A DNA stretch of 64,000 nt from Sphingopyxis sp. QXT-31. GTDB lineage: Bacteria > Pseudomonadota > Alphaproteobacteria > Sphingomonadales > Sphingomonadaceae. This document shows, one piece after another, positions 25,091 through 33,984 of this stretch. Within the stretch, counting starts at the first letter, position 1, and every line of letters begins with the position of its first letter. The stretch lies in contig NZ_CP019449.1 of assembly GCF_001984035.1 (NCBI RefSeq), positions 744,001-808,000 of the forward strand. The letters run 5' to 3'. Position numbers and translations under genes: made by a program. Below the pieces are notes generated by a model. It was not told the DNA's origin and ran no database searches. It worked only from the letters and a program-made list of their open reading frames with translations.

Positions 25091-25740
25091 CCAACTTCAC
25101 TGGCTCTCCGAAGACGATCAAGGGCGCCATCGTCGGCCTCGACATCTTCAACCCGCTCGCCTCGGTCGCGATCTTCCAGTATAATCCCGAGCAGATTTCG
25201 CGTAGTCTGGCGCCGCAATATTCGGAGGCCGGGGGCGGCAAGGCCGAGGCGCTGCGCCTTGCGGGGCCGCCGACCGAGACGATCAGCGCGAACCTGACGC
25301 TCGACCTGATCGACCAGATGGAGCGCGGCGACGCGGGGCCGCTCGGCGCGGGGATCACCGGCTATCTCGCCGCGCTCGAGATGCTGGTCTACCCCAAATC
25401 GCTGCTCGTCGCCGCGAACCAGATCCTGCTGCAGATCGGTACGATGGAGGTGATCCCGCCCGCGGCGCCGCTCACCCTCTTCATCTACGGCTGGAAACGC
25501 GTCGTCCCGGTGAAGATCGAGAGCCTGTCGATCACCGAGACGATGCACGACCCCGATCTCAACCCGATGCGCGCCGACGTGTCGGTGTCGATGAAGGTGC
25601 TCACCTACAACGACCTTGCGGTCACCCACCCCGGTTTCTGGGCCTTCATGGCGCATCAGGTGGTCAAGGAAGTGCTCGCGACCGTCGCCAGCGTCGACAA
25701 TGTCGGCAAGATGGCCGGCGGCGATGTGGCTTTGTTCTGA
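25087..25740 (+). CDS. CIS tube-type hub protein (N-terminal half of Afp7/Pvc7)
   Basis: A 217-aa protein of the contractile-injection-system tube/hub family that precedes the LysM domain in Afp7 and Pvc7. The segment ASVAIFQYNPEQISRSL is the diagnostic entry strand, followed by ISANLTLDLID and PLTLFIYGWKRVVPVKIESLSI. It probably forms a ring joining the inner tube to the spike hub. Its partner LysM domain is a separate gene beginning 15 nt downstream. Start ATG 25087 overlaps the stop of the cargo gene. Confidence 0.85.
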   Translation: MTNFTGSPKTIKGAIVGLDIFNPLASVAIFQYNPEQISRSLAPQYSEAGGGKAEALRLAGPPTETISANLTLDLIDQMERGDAGPLGAGITGYLAALEMLVYPKSLLVAANQILLQIGTMEVIPPAAPLTLFIYGWKRVVPVKIESLSITETMHDPDLNPMRADVSVSMKVLTYNDLAVTHPGFWAFMAHQVVKEVLATVASVDNVGKMAGGDVALF

Positions 25741-25755
25741 AGGGGATAGAAGGCG

Positions 25756-26061
25756 ATGTTCACGCTCACCAGCCGTTACGTCAACCAGCCGCAACTGGTG
25801 GCCGACCGCGGCGACGGGGTGAGCGTTCGTTATGTCGCGCCGCGGCTGCTGCCCGACCCTGCCGACACGACGGTCGCGACGCAGCACCGCACCACCGACG
25901 GCGACCGGCTCGACCTGATCGCCTGGCGCCACCTCGGCGCGCCGACCGCCTGGTGGATGATCGCCGACGCCAACCGCGTCGTCGATCCCGCCGCGCTGCC
26001 CGGCGGCCCCGGCGACAGCTTCGTCATCCCGCTTCCCGGCACCGGAAAGACGACCGGATGA
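25756..26061 (+). CDS. LysM-like (gpX-type) baseplate hub protein
   Basis: A 101-aa protein whose C-terminal half (HRTTDGDRLDLIAWRHLG, then AWWMIADANR, then DSFVIPLP) is a LysM-like fold as in phage tail protein X or the LysM end of Afp7. In contractile baseplates this domain glues hub to wedge and does not digest peptidoglycan. The gene follows the CIS tube protein and overlaps the gpD-like gene by 4 nt. Confidence 0.82.
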   Translation: MFTLTSRYVNQPQLVADRGDGVSVRYVAPRLLPDPADTTVATQHRTTDGDRLDLIAWRHLGAPTAWWMIADANRVVDPAALPGGPGDSFVIPLPGTGKTTG

Positions 26062-27215
26062 GCCTGCTCGGCAATCTCCTCGGCGTGCGCCTCAACCTGC
26101 TGATCGGGCCCAGCCCGGTCGCGCTGCCCGCGCCCGCCGACGTGATGAGCGCGATTGCCGACCTCGAGGTGAAATTGTCGGCGACCGCGCAATCGGGGTT
26201 CAAGCTGTCGATCAACACCGGGCGCACCGGCCCCTTCGATTTCCTCGAATCGCCGCTGATCATGCACCCGCAATTGCAGCGCGGCTGCCGCGTCATCGTG
26301 ACGATGATCTTCGACGTCATGCCCTACGTCATCTTCGACGGGCTGGTCACCAAGCGCAGCTATACGCCGGGCACCGGATCGCAGTCGGGGGTGCTGACGC
26401 TCTACGGCCGCGACCTCACGATGGAACTCGACAAGGAGGTCAAGCAGACCGAGCATCCGGCGATGGACGAGACGATGATCGCGATGCTGATCGCGGTCAA
26501 CTACGCGCAGTTCGGGATGATCCCGATGGCGCTGCCGCCCAAGTTCATCGACCCGCCGATCCCGATCGACCGCGTGCCGATCCAGAACGGCAGCGACTGG
26601 CAATATCTCAACCAGATGGCGCGCCGCCACGGCTATGAGACCTATATCGATCCCGGCCCGGTGCCCGGCGTGAACACGCTCTATTGGGGGCCGTCGGTGA
26701 AGCCCGGGGTGCCGCAACGCACGCTGACCGTCGACATGGGGCCGGGCTCCGACGCCTATGACGTCACGACGTCCGAGGATGACGAGGTGCTGACGTCGGT
26801 CGAGACCAAGGTGATCGACCGCATCAGCGGCCAGGAAATCCCCGTCGTCGCGCTCGTCGGCAGCACCCCGCCGCTTGGCGCCATCCCGGAAACCGTCGCG
26901 CGCTTCGGCGACACGCGCAAGCAGCCGATCGAGACCTCGGGGCTCAACGCCGCGCAGGCGATGGGCCGCGCGCAGGCCTTGGTCGACGAGGGCGCGAAGG
27001 AGGCCTTCACCGTCTCGGGCACGATCGACTCGACGCGCTACAACGCCGCGCTCAAGGCGCGCGACATGGTGTTCCTGCGCGGCGCGGGGCTGAGCTACGG
27101 CGGCCTCTACAAGGTGTCCGAGGTGCGCCACCTAATCAAGCCGGGCAGCTACCAGCAGCAGTTCAAGCTGGCGCGCGGCGAACGGGGGCCGATGGCCCCG
27201 CTGGTGCTGCCATGA
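26058..27215 (+). CDS. Phage late-control gpD-like hub protein (gp27-type half of VgrG)
   Basis: A 385-aa protein matching the hub half of VgrG/Pvc8. Typical pieces are GPFDFLESPLIMHPQLQ, VIFDGLVTKRSY followed by LTLYGRDLTMEL, and DWQYLNQMARRHGYETY with ALVDEGAKEAFTVSGTI near the end. As a trimer it forms the cylinder at the base of the spike that adapts six-fold tube to three-fold spike. The OB-fold spike base that is fused on in VgrG is encoded by the next gene. Confidence 0.88.
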   Translation: MSLLGNLLGVRLNLLIGPSPVALPAPADVMSAIADLEVKLSATAQSGFKLSINTGRTGPFDFLESPLIMHPQLQRGCRVIVTMIFDVMPYVIFDGLVTKRSYTPGTGSQSGVLTLYGRDLTMELDKEVKQTEHPAMDETMIAMLIAVNYAQFGMIPMALPPKFIDPPIPIDRVPIQNGSDWQYLNQMARRHGYETYIDPGPVPGVNTLYWGPSVKPGVPQRTLTVDMGPGSDAYDVTTSEDDEVLTSVETKVIDRISGQEIPVVALVGSTPPLGAIPETVARFGDTRKQPIETSGLNAAQAMGRAQALVDEGAKEAFTVSGTIDSTRYNAALKARDMVFLRGAGLSYGGLYKVSEVRHLIKPGSYQQQFKLARGERGPMAPLVLP

Positions 27216-27733
27216 CCAAGCTCCCCGACGGCGGCCCCGCCTTCTACGGCAAATATCGCGGCCAGGTGGAGAATCCCGCCGACGTCCAGGGGCTCGGCCG
27301 CATCCAGGTCAGCTGCCCCTCGGTCCTCGGCGACAGCAAGCTCGCCTGGGCGATGCCGTGCCTGCCCGGCGCGGGACCCAGCGTCGGTTTCTACGCGATC
27401 CCGCCGATCGGCGCGAAGGTGTGGGTCGAGTTCGAGGGCGGCAACCCCGATTACCCGATCTGGTCGGGCGGCTGGTGGGATCTGGGGGATACCCCGGCGC
27501 CCCCGGGACCCGTGGGCTTCCTGACCAAGGCGTGGAAGGGCGAGAATTTCAGCCTCGAAATCTTTGACATTCCCGGCGCGCCGACGCTGACGCTCGAGCT
27601 GACGACGGCGATGGGCGCGGCCAAGATCGAGGCCGATCCGACCGGCCTCACCATCACCCACGGCGCCAGCACGGTGAAGCTCGCGATCGACGGCGTATCG
27701 ATCAACGGCGCCAATCTGAAGATATTGCCATGA
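27212..27733 (+). CDS. Baseplate assembly protein V / gp5-like spike base
   Basis: A 173-aa protein. Residues 8-95 form the gp5/gpV OB-fold (YRGQVENPADVQGLGRIQVSCPS, WAMPCLPGAGPSVGFYAIPPIGAKVWVEFEGGN, PIWSGGWW). The tail (TLELTTAMGAAKIEADPTGLTITHG) has the repeating character of a short beta-prism needle. With the gpD-like protein upstream it makes a complete VgrG-type spike from two genes. No lysozyme domain is present. Confidence 0.88.
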   Translation: MTKLPDGGPAFYGKYRGQVENPADVQGLGRIQVSCPSVLGDSKLAWAMPCLPGAGPSVGFYAIPPIGAKVWVEFEGGNPDYPIWSGGWWDLGDTPAPPGPVGFLTKAWKGENFSLEIFDIPGAPTLTLELTTAMGAAKIEADPTGLTITHGASTVKLAIDGVSINGANLKILP

Positions 27734-28065
27734 GCATCCCGATCGTCACCATGGCCTCGCTCGCCCAATGCCCGCACGCGATCCCCGCGACTTTGATCTC
27801 GTCCGCGACCAAGGTGCTGGTGATGGGCGCGCCGCCGATGGTCATGGGGGACAAGGGGCTGGTCGCTGGCTGCCCTTTCCAGCTCCCCGGACCGACCCCC
27901 TCGCCCTGCGTCACGCTGATGCTCACCGGTGCGTCGAGCAAGATACTCGTCGAGGGCAAGCCCGTGCTCAAGATGAACCCCGGCGACATGGGCGTCGCCG
28001 CGACGCAGGCGCCGCAAGGTCCGGTGATCTGGGTGAACGTCCAGGCGAAGGTGCTCGCGACATGA
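27730..28065 (+). CDS. PAAR-like spike-tip protein (Afp10/Pvc10 role)
   Basis: A 111-aa protein with the PAAR-like pattern of short beta-strands and Pro/Gly turns: an early CPHAIPAT, GAPPMVMGDKG, AGCPFQLPG, PSPCVTLMLTG, then KILVEGKPVLKMNPGD. Such proteins cap the spike needle as a sharp cone, often holding a metal ion. Several Cys and one His could bind it. Its place straight after the spike base agrees. Confidence 0.82.
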   Translation: MSIPIVTMASLAQCPHAIPATLISSATKVLVMGAPPMVMGDKGLVAGCPFQLPGPTPSPCVTLMLTGASSKILVEGKPVLKMNPGDMGVAATQAPQGPVIWVNVQAKVLAT

Positions 28066-28421
28066 CCCATTTCGGCTTCCCCTATCGCATCGGCGCGAAC
28101 GGCATGACCGCGGGCGCGGGGCATGAGGCGCATATCAGGGAGATGATCGAACAATTGCTGTTCACGCGCCGCGGCGAGCGTGTCAACCGCCCCGATTTCG
28201 GCGCCGGGGTCAATGAGCTCGTCTTCTCCGAAAACGCCCCCGAACTCGCCGCCGCGGCGCAGCATATGGTGATGGCGGCGCTCCAGCAGTGGCTCTCGGC
28301 GGCGATCGAGGTGCGCGGGGTCGAGACCAAAGCCGTCGACAGCCTGCTCTCGATCACCGTCCGCTACCGCCCGCTCGACGAGACGCGCGAGCGGCTCGTG
28401 ACCGTGGAGCGCGTGTTTTGA
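28062..28421 (+). CDS. GPW/gp25-family baseplate wedge protein
   Basis: A 119-aa member of the gp25/TssE/Afp9 family that starts sheath polymerisation on the baseplate. The family core is intact: IREMIEQLLFTRRGERVNRPDFGAGVNELVF (with the conserved E/R-P-x-F-G), then a helix and VETKAVDSLLSITVRYRP. Its length is normal. It is coupled by 4 nt to the PAAR gene and to the next gene, where the shared bases read TTGA. Confidence 0.93.
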   Translation: MTHFGFPYRIGANGMTAGAGHEAHIREMIEQLLFTRRGERVNRPDFGAGVNELVFSENAPELAAAAQHMVMAALQQWLSAAIEVRGVETKAVDSLLSITVRYRPLDETRERLVTVERVF

Positions 28422-30940
28422 CCGGGGCGCTGCAATATTGCGGCACCGAACGCCGCCGCCAGCGCGTCGCCGAGGCGACGATCGACACCGGCGGCGGGGT
28501 GCTGCTGAACGGCATCGACTATCTCGAGGTCGTCGACCGCGACGCGCCGAGCGAGGCGCTGCGCCAGCGGCTGCTGACGCTCGCTTTCCTGCGCAACGAC
28601 GGCGTGCTCAACGCCGGGGTGCCGCTGCTCGATCCCGACAATTTCCGCATCGACGGCGGCACGCGCATCAACGGCATCCGCGTCACCGACGTCGCAGCTG
28701 GGCCTGTACCGCACAGCCTGACGCTCACCGTCAACGCCGCGGGCGATTATTCGCCCTACCGGTTGTCGGTGCGGCTCGGCGCGGTCAACGACGCGATCCC
28801 GCCCTTCCTCGACCCGATGCTCGCGGCGCTCGATTTCAGCTTCAAGGCCGAATGCCCCTCGGCCTTCGACTGCGCGGCGCCCGATGACCCCGGGACCCCG
28901 CGCCCCTTCGGCCCGCCGATCGACTATCTGGCGAAGGATTACGACAGCTTCCGCCAGCTGATGCTCGACCGCATGGCGGTCAGCCTGCCGGGCTGGACCG
29001 AGCGCAGCCCCGCCGACCTCGGCGTCACATTGGTCGAGGCGCTCGCCTATGCCGCCGACCGCACGAGCTGGTTCCAGGACGCGGTTGGGACCGAGGCCTT
29101 TTTCGGCCGTGCACGCCTCCGCCAGTCGGTGATGCGTCACGCGCGCTTGCTCGGCTACAGCGCGTCGGAGGGCTGCAACGCGCGCGTCGCGGTCGCGGTC
29201 GCCGCGGGGCTCGACGTCGAGCGCGGCCCGCTCGCCGACCCGATCCTGCCGCGCGGCGCACGGCTGCTCACGCGTCCGCCCGATCTCATCGCGCCGCTCG
29301 CGACGGTCCAGCCGCGCGCCCCCGAGATCTTCGAGGATCTGGTCGGAACGGGGGCAATCACCTTCGAAACATTGCACGATCTCCGCTCGTTGCGCGTCGC
29401 ACGCAACGCGATGCTACTGCACGACTGGGGCGATGCCGCCTGCTGCCTGCCGGCGGGCGCGACCGCGGCGCATCTCGTCGGCACGCGCGCTGCACTCGGG
29501 CTCGCCAAGGGCGACCTGATCCTCTTCGAACAGCTCATACCCTTCGGTGGCGAGGCGGGCGACCCGCCCGATCCCGCGCACCGCCAACTCGTCCGCCTCT
29601 CGGCCGATCCGGTCGATGTCGAAGACGCGGTGATGAACGAGGATCTCGTCTACATTGAATGGCACGCCGACGACGCACTCGCCTTTCCGCTCAACCTCGC
29701 GGCGGGCGGCGCGGTGGCGCGCGGCAACATATTGCTCGCCGACGAGGGGCGCAGCGTCGATTACGGCCTGACTCCCTCGCAGGCGGCCGAGGATGCGATC
29801 GCGGTCGGCGACAATCTGCGCACCGGGCTGCTCCCCGACGACGGGCCGGGCGCGCTCAAGCGCTTCCGGCTACGCGGCGAGACGATCGTCCACGCGGTAA
29901 CCTATGACCCTGCCGCTGCTGCATCCGAGCCCGCGCGCGCGACGCTTGCGCCCGCCGGGGCGCCACTGGCACAGGTGCGCATCGACGGCGACGGCCATGT
30001 CTGGCGCGCCGCGCCCGACCTGCTCGCCGCCGATCCTTTCACCTCCGAATTCTGCATCGAAGCAAGCGACCAGGTCCATTATGCCCGTTTCGGCGACGGG
30101 GCAGGGGGGCGCCGCCCGACCGACGGCGCCGCGCTCACCGCGCGCATCCGCCACGGCGGCGGCCGCCGCGGCAATATCGGCGCCGATGCTATCGCGCATG
30201 TGGTCACTTCGGACGGCGCCGGAATCGCGAGCCTTCGCAACCCCATGCCCGCGACCGGCGGCCGCGACCGCGAGCCGGTAGCGGCCATCCGCGTCGCCGC
30301 TCCGCGGCACTTCCGCCAACTTCGCCGCGCCGTCACCCCCGCCGACTATGTCACGGCGGCCGAGGCCTATGGCGACGTCCAGCGCGCCTATGCCGAGCGC
30401 CGCTGGACCGGCAGCTGGAACACCATCTTCCTCGCGATCGACCGCCGCGGCGGCGGCGCGGTCGACGAGACGTTCGAAAATGCGCTGCGCGGCCATCTCG
30501 CGACCTATCGCCTCGCGGGCCACGATGTCGAAATCGTCGCGCCGCGCTTCGTCCCGCTCGACATCCGCCTCTTCGTCTGCGTCTGCTCCGACCATTATGC
30601 CGGCGACGTCGAGCGCGACCTGCTCGATATCTTCTCGGCCAAGACGATGCGTGACGGGCGGCCGGGGTTCTTCCACCCCGACTTTTTCAGCTTCGGCGAC
30701 AATATCCTGCTCTCGCCGATCATCGCGCGCGCGATGCAGGTCGCCGGCGTCCAGTGGATCGGCACGCGCGACGGCGCGGGCGCGGTCAAGGGGCGCTTCG
30801 GCCGCCTCGACCAGCCCGACCTCGACTTTGCCGACGACGCCGAAATCCCGATCGCCCCCAACGAAGTCGCGCGGCTCGACAACGATCCGACCTATCCCGA
30901 TTTCGGGCGCATCGCTTTCCTGATGGCGGGAGGCCGCTGA
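28418..30940 (+). CDS. Large baseplate wedge protein (gpJ/Afp11-like)
   Basis: An 840-aa putative baseplate assembly protein. A short N-terminal extra domain precedes the gpJ-like core, seen in IDYLAKDYDSFRQLMLDRM, WTERSPADLGVTLVEALAYAADRTSWFQDAVGTEAF and RHARLLGYS, and later in the strand-rich region with RHFRQLRRAVTPADYVTAAEAY. It is expected to form the baseplate wedge with its neighbour. The best start is TTG 28418, overlapping the gp25 stop; the frame remains open further up but overlaps gp25. Confidence 0.85.
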   Translation: MTGALQYCGTERRRQRVAEATIDTGGGVLLNGIDYLEVVDRDAPSEALRQRLLTLAFLRNDGVLNAGVPLLDPDNFRIDGGTRINGIRVTDVAAGPVPHSLTLTVNAAGDYSPYRLSVRLGAVNDAIPPFLDPMLAALDFSFKAECPSAFDCAAPDDPGTPRPFGPPIDYLAKDYDSFRQLMLDRMAVSLPGWTERSPADLGVTLVEALAYAADRTSWFQDAVGTEAFFGRARLRQSVMRHARLLGYSASEGCNARVAVAVAAGLDVERGPLADPILPRGARLLTRPPDLIAPLATVQPRAPEIFEDLVGTGAITFETLHDLRSLRVARNAMLLHDWGDAACCLPAGATAAHLVGTRAALGLAKGDLILFEQLIPFGGEAGDPPDPAHRQLVRLSADPVDVEDAVMNEDLVYIEWHADDALAFPLNLAAGGAVARGNILLADEGRSVDYGLTPSQAAEDAIAVGDNLRTGLLPDDGPGALKRFRLRGETIVHAVTYDPAAAASEPARATLAPAGAPLAQVRIDGDGHVWRAAPDLLAADPFTSEFCIEASDQVHYARFGDGAGGRRPTDGAALTARIRHGGGRRGNIGADAIAHVVTSDGAGIASLRNPMPATGGRDREPVAAIRVAAPRHFRQLRRAVTPADYVTAAEAYGDVQRAYAERRWTGSWNTIFLAIDRRGGGAVDETFENALRGHLATYRLAGHDVEIVAPRFVPLDIRLFVCVCSDHYAGDVERDLLDIFSAKTMRDGRPGFFHPDFFSFGDNILLSPIIARAMQVAGVQWIGTRDGAGAVKGRFGRLDQPDLDFADDAEIPIAPNEVARLDNDPTYPDFGRIAFLMAGGR

Positions 30941-30942
30941 CC

Positions 30943-33900
30943 ATGGCGCACAAACCACCCGCCAATATCTGCGGCGCGGTCGACCGCGACGAAAAGCGCC
31001 CCGACAACCGCCCGGGGCTCGCCGCGATCGCTTATCGCATCGGCACCCACCCGGAGTTCATGGACCGCATGGAGTGGCGCCTGCCGCGCCAGACGGTGGT
31101 CGACCCCGAAACCAAGGCCGAACTCCACCCGCTCGCGGCGCTGCGCGCGCGCGAGGTGAGCGATCCGACCATTGCCCTGCTCGACGGCTTCGCCGCGACG
31201 CTCGACGTGCTGAGCTTCTACAGCGAGCGCGTCGCCAACGAGGCCTATGTCGGCACCGCGACGCAGCGGCGCTCGCTCGTCGAAATGGCGCGGATGATCG
31301 GTTACGAGCCCGCGCCCGGCGTCGCGGCGTCGGTGGCGCTGTCCTTCACGGTCGAGGCGTCGGACGATCCCTATCGCGCGGTCGAGATCCCGATCGGGGT
31401 GCAGGCGATGTCGGTGCCGACGCGCAAGGGCGAGCTGCCGCAGGTGTTCGAGACGGTGCAGCCGATCGTCGCGCGCGCCGAATGGAATGCAATGCCCGCG
31501 CGCACGCTCTACCAGCAGCCGCTCGCGCTGTTCCATGACGCCGCCAACCCCAACCACGCCGACAATGGCGCGATCTTCCTCTTCGACCTCGACAACAGCT
31601 TCGACAAAGACGCGCTCGACCCCGTCGACCGCGCGACCTTGCGCGAGTTCACCAGCGTCGATCAGCTTGCGCTTTATTTCCCCCTCGACGGCGATACCGA
31701 TCTTGCGGAGGAACTGGCAGGGCGGATCGCGGCGCATGCGTTGAACGACGAGGTCGAACCGCTGCTGCGCGCGTTGCCGGTCAACGAGATATATTTGCGC
31801 GGCACCGGCTTGGGCCTGAAGCCCGGCCAGCGCATCGTCGTCGTCGGCGTCATTCCCGTTCTCGGCGCCAAGCCCAAGGTCGCCGCCTCGACGCTGCACG
31901 TCGTGAGCGCGACCGACGATCGCGATTTCGGCGTCACGCGGCTGGTTGCGCGCAAGGGCGGGGGCTTGCCCGACAGCGTGAAGAGCGCGCCGAAACGCCG
32001 CTCGCCGCGCTTCAAGCGCATCGCGATGCCCAGCGTGCGGCTCGCCTTCACCAGCGCGACCGTCAGCAGCTACGTCCGCCAGGCGGTGTGGACCGGGCCG
32101 GCGCTGACGGCGCTGGTGCGCAGCCAGTCCTGGTCGCGCGTCAAGCTGATGCACCTCATCCGCCGCGTGAAGGATATCGACGCGCCCGAGACCGCGGAGG
32201 CCGCCCCTGGCCTCTATATCCTGCGCGACGATTGCGGCTTCTTCGGCAACGCCGCGCCGAAGCATAGCGCTCTTCCTAAGGACCACGGCCATGGCGGTGA
32301 CTGGGATTCGGGCAGCGGTGCGACGATCTGGACCGACAGCCAAGGCAATGCGCTCAGCGGTGCGCATGTATTCCTCGAACGCGAGGTCAAGGAGATCGTC
32401 CCCGACGGCTGGGCGGCGATCGAGACCCCCGAGGGCGAGGCGATGGTCTTCCGCGTTGCCGCTGCCGCGACCCAGTCGCGCGCCGACTTTGCACTGAGCG
32501 GCAAGGCCAGCGGGCTGACCTTCCGCCAGCCCGACGGCAGCGACCTCGACGTGCCGACGCCGAGCGAATCCTCGCCGCTCAACGATTTCAAATTCCGCAC
32601 CGCGCATATCTTCGCGGCGAGCGCACCGCTGACGCTCGCGGGCACGCCGATCCGCGAGGATGTCGAGGCCGGGGCGGACGGGATCGACCTCGATGCCCTT
32701 TATCTGGACCTCGTCGACGGCCAGACGATCTCGATCGCCGGCGACCGCAGCGACGCCGACGGGCTCGCGTCGAGCGAGACTCTCACCGTCAGCGACGTCG
32801 TCCACATCGGCGGCTTTACGCGTCTGCTGCTCAAGAGCGGCCCCGAATACAGCTATCGCCGCCCGAGCGTCACCGTGAACGCCAATATGGCCGCGGCGAC
32901 GCATGGCGAGGCCTATGAAGAGCAGCTCGGCTCGGGCGACGCGGCGCAGATTTTCCAGCGCTTCAAGCTCACCAAGGCGCCATTGACCTATGTCAGCGCC
33001 GAGACCCCCACCGGGCGCGCCTCGTCGCTGTCGATCCGCGTCGACGGGCTGCTGTGGCACGAGGTGCCGACGCTCTACGACGCCGGCCCCGACGACCGCG
33101 TCTATGCGGTGCGCGGCGAGGACGACGGCAGCAGCTGGGTGCAGTTCGGCGACGGCCTGCACGGCAGCCGCCTGCCGACCGGCCAGCTCAACGTCGTCGC
33201 CAGCTACCGCGCAGGCATCGGCCCGGCGGGCGAGGTCGCCGACGAGGCGATCATCCAGTTGAAGACCCGCCCGCTCGGCATCCGCTCGGTGGTCAACCCC
33301 AGCCGCGCGAGCGGCAGCGCGCCGCCCGAAAGCCTCGCTGACATCCGCACTGCCGCGCCGCGCGACGTCAAGACGCTGGGGCGCATCGTGTCGCTGATCG
33401 ACTATCGCGACTATGCCTCCAATTTCGCGGGGGTGGGCAAGGCGCTCGCGGCCGAGCTCTGGTCGGGCGACCGGCGCATCGTGCTCGTCAGCATTACCGG
33501 CACCAGCGATACGATCCTCGAGCCGAACGCCCCGCTGATCGCCAACCTCCAGGCCTCGTCCGACGGCGCGCGTGACCGCTCGCACCTGATGGTCGTGCTC
33601 CCCGCGGCGCGGCGCTTCTTCCAGCTCGCCGCGCGATTGTTCCACCATCCCGATTATCGCGCCGAGGATGTCGAGCTCGCCGCGCGTGCGCATCTGCTCG
33701 ACGTCTTCGGCTTTACGCGCCGCAACATCGGCCAGGTGGTGAGCGCGGCCGAGGTTATCGCCGCGCTGCAGGCGGTGCCCGGCGTCGTCGGGGTCGATCT
33801 CGACCTGCTCGCGCTGATCGACGACGGCGCCGAGCCCGACCCGTCCGCCAGCCTCGCCACCGTGCTTCCCGCGGCGCAGGCGCGGCTGCTCCCGCCCGAG

Positions 33901-33984
33901 GAGGACGGGGATTATGCCGCCGCCGAGCTGCTCACCATCTTCGACGCCGGCATCGCGCTGACCGTGGAGGCCGCCCGTGCATGA
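30943..33984 (+). CDS. Second large baseplate wedge protein (Afp12-like)
   Basis: A 1013-aa baseplate protein, paralogous in its first part to the gene upstream: RPGLAAIAYRIGTHPEFMDRM, LLDGFAATLDVLSFYSERVANEAYVGTATQRRSLVEMARMIGYEPAPGVAASVALSF. The C-terminal part has the gpJ-like sequence SWVQFGDGLHGSRLPTG and LIDYRDYASNFAGVGKALA. The middle 350 residues are a large beta-rich insertion. In Afp/PVC, proteins 11 and 12 form the wedge heterodimer. It starts 2 nt after the preceding stop with GGCGGGAGG as ribosome site. Confidence 0.85.
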   Translation: MAHKPPANICGAVDRDEKRPDNRPGLAAIAYRIGTHPEFMDRMEWRLPRQTVVDPETKAELHPLAALRAREVSDPTIALLDGFAATLDVLSFYSERVANEAYVGTATQRRSLVEMARMIGYEPAPGVAASVALSFTVEASDDPYRAVEIPIGVQAMSVPTRKGELPQVFETVQPIVARAEWNAMPARTLYQQPLALFHDAANPNHADNGAIFLFDLDNSFDKDALDPVDRATLREFTSVDQLALYFPLDGDTDLAEELAGRIAAHALNDEVEPLLRALPVNEIYLRGTGLGLKPGQRIVVVGVIPVLGAKPKVAASTLHVVSATDDRDFGVTRLVARKGGGLPDSVKSAPKRRSPRFKRIAMPSVRLAFTSATVSSYVRQAVWTGPALTALVRSQSWSRVKLMHLIRRVKDIDAPETAEAAPGLYILRDDCGFFGNAAPKHSALPKDHGHGGDWDSGSGATIWTDSQGNALSGAHVFLEREVKEIVPDGWAAIETPEGEAMVFRVAAAATQSRADFALSGKASGLTFRQPDGSDLDVPTPSESSPLNDFKFRTAHIFAASAPLTLAGTPIREDVEAGADGIDLDALYLDLVDGQTISIAGDRSDADGLASSETLTVSDVVHIGGFTRLLLKSGPEYSYRRPSVTVNANMAAATHGEAYEEQLGSGDAAQIFQRFKLTKAPLTYVSAETPTGRASSLSIRVDGLLWHEVPTLYDAGPDDRVYAVRGEDDGSSWVQFGDGLHGSRLPTGQLNVVASYRAGIGPAGEVADEAIIQLKTRPLGIRSVVNPSRASGSAPPESLADIRTAAPRDVKTLGRIVSLIDYRDYASNFAGVGKALAAELWSGDRRIVLVSITGTSDTILEPNAPLIANLQASSDGARDRSHLMVVLPAARRFFQLAARLFHHPDYRAEDVELAARAHLLDVFGFTRRNIGQVVSAAEVIAALQAVPGVVGVDLDLLALIDDGAEPDPSASLATVLPAAQARLLPPEEDGDYAAAELLTIFDAGIALTVEAARA

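Noticed and set aside
20765..25932. Minus-strand frames of 721 and 660 aa opposite the DUF4157 gene
   Set aside because: The forward frame has a recognised DUF4157 core and coupled starts; the reverse products are low-complexity.
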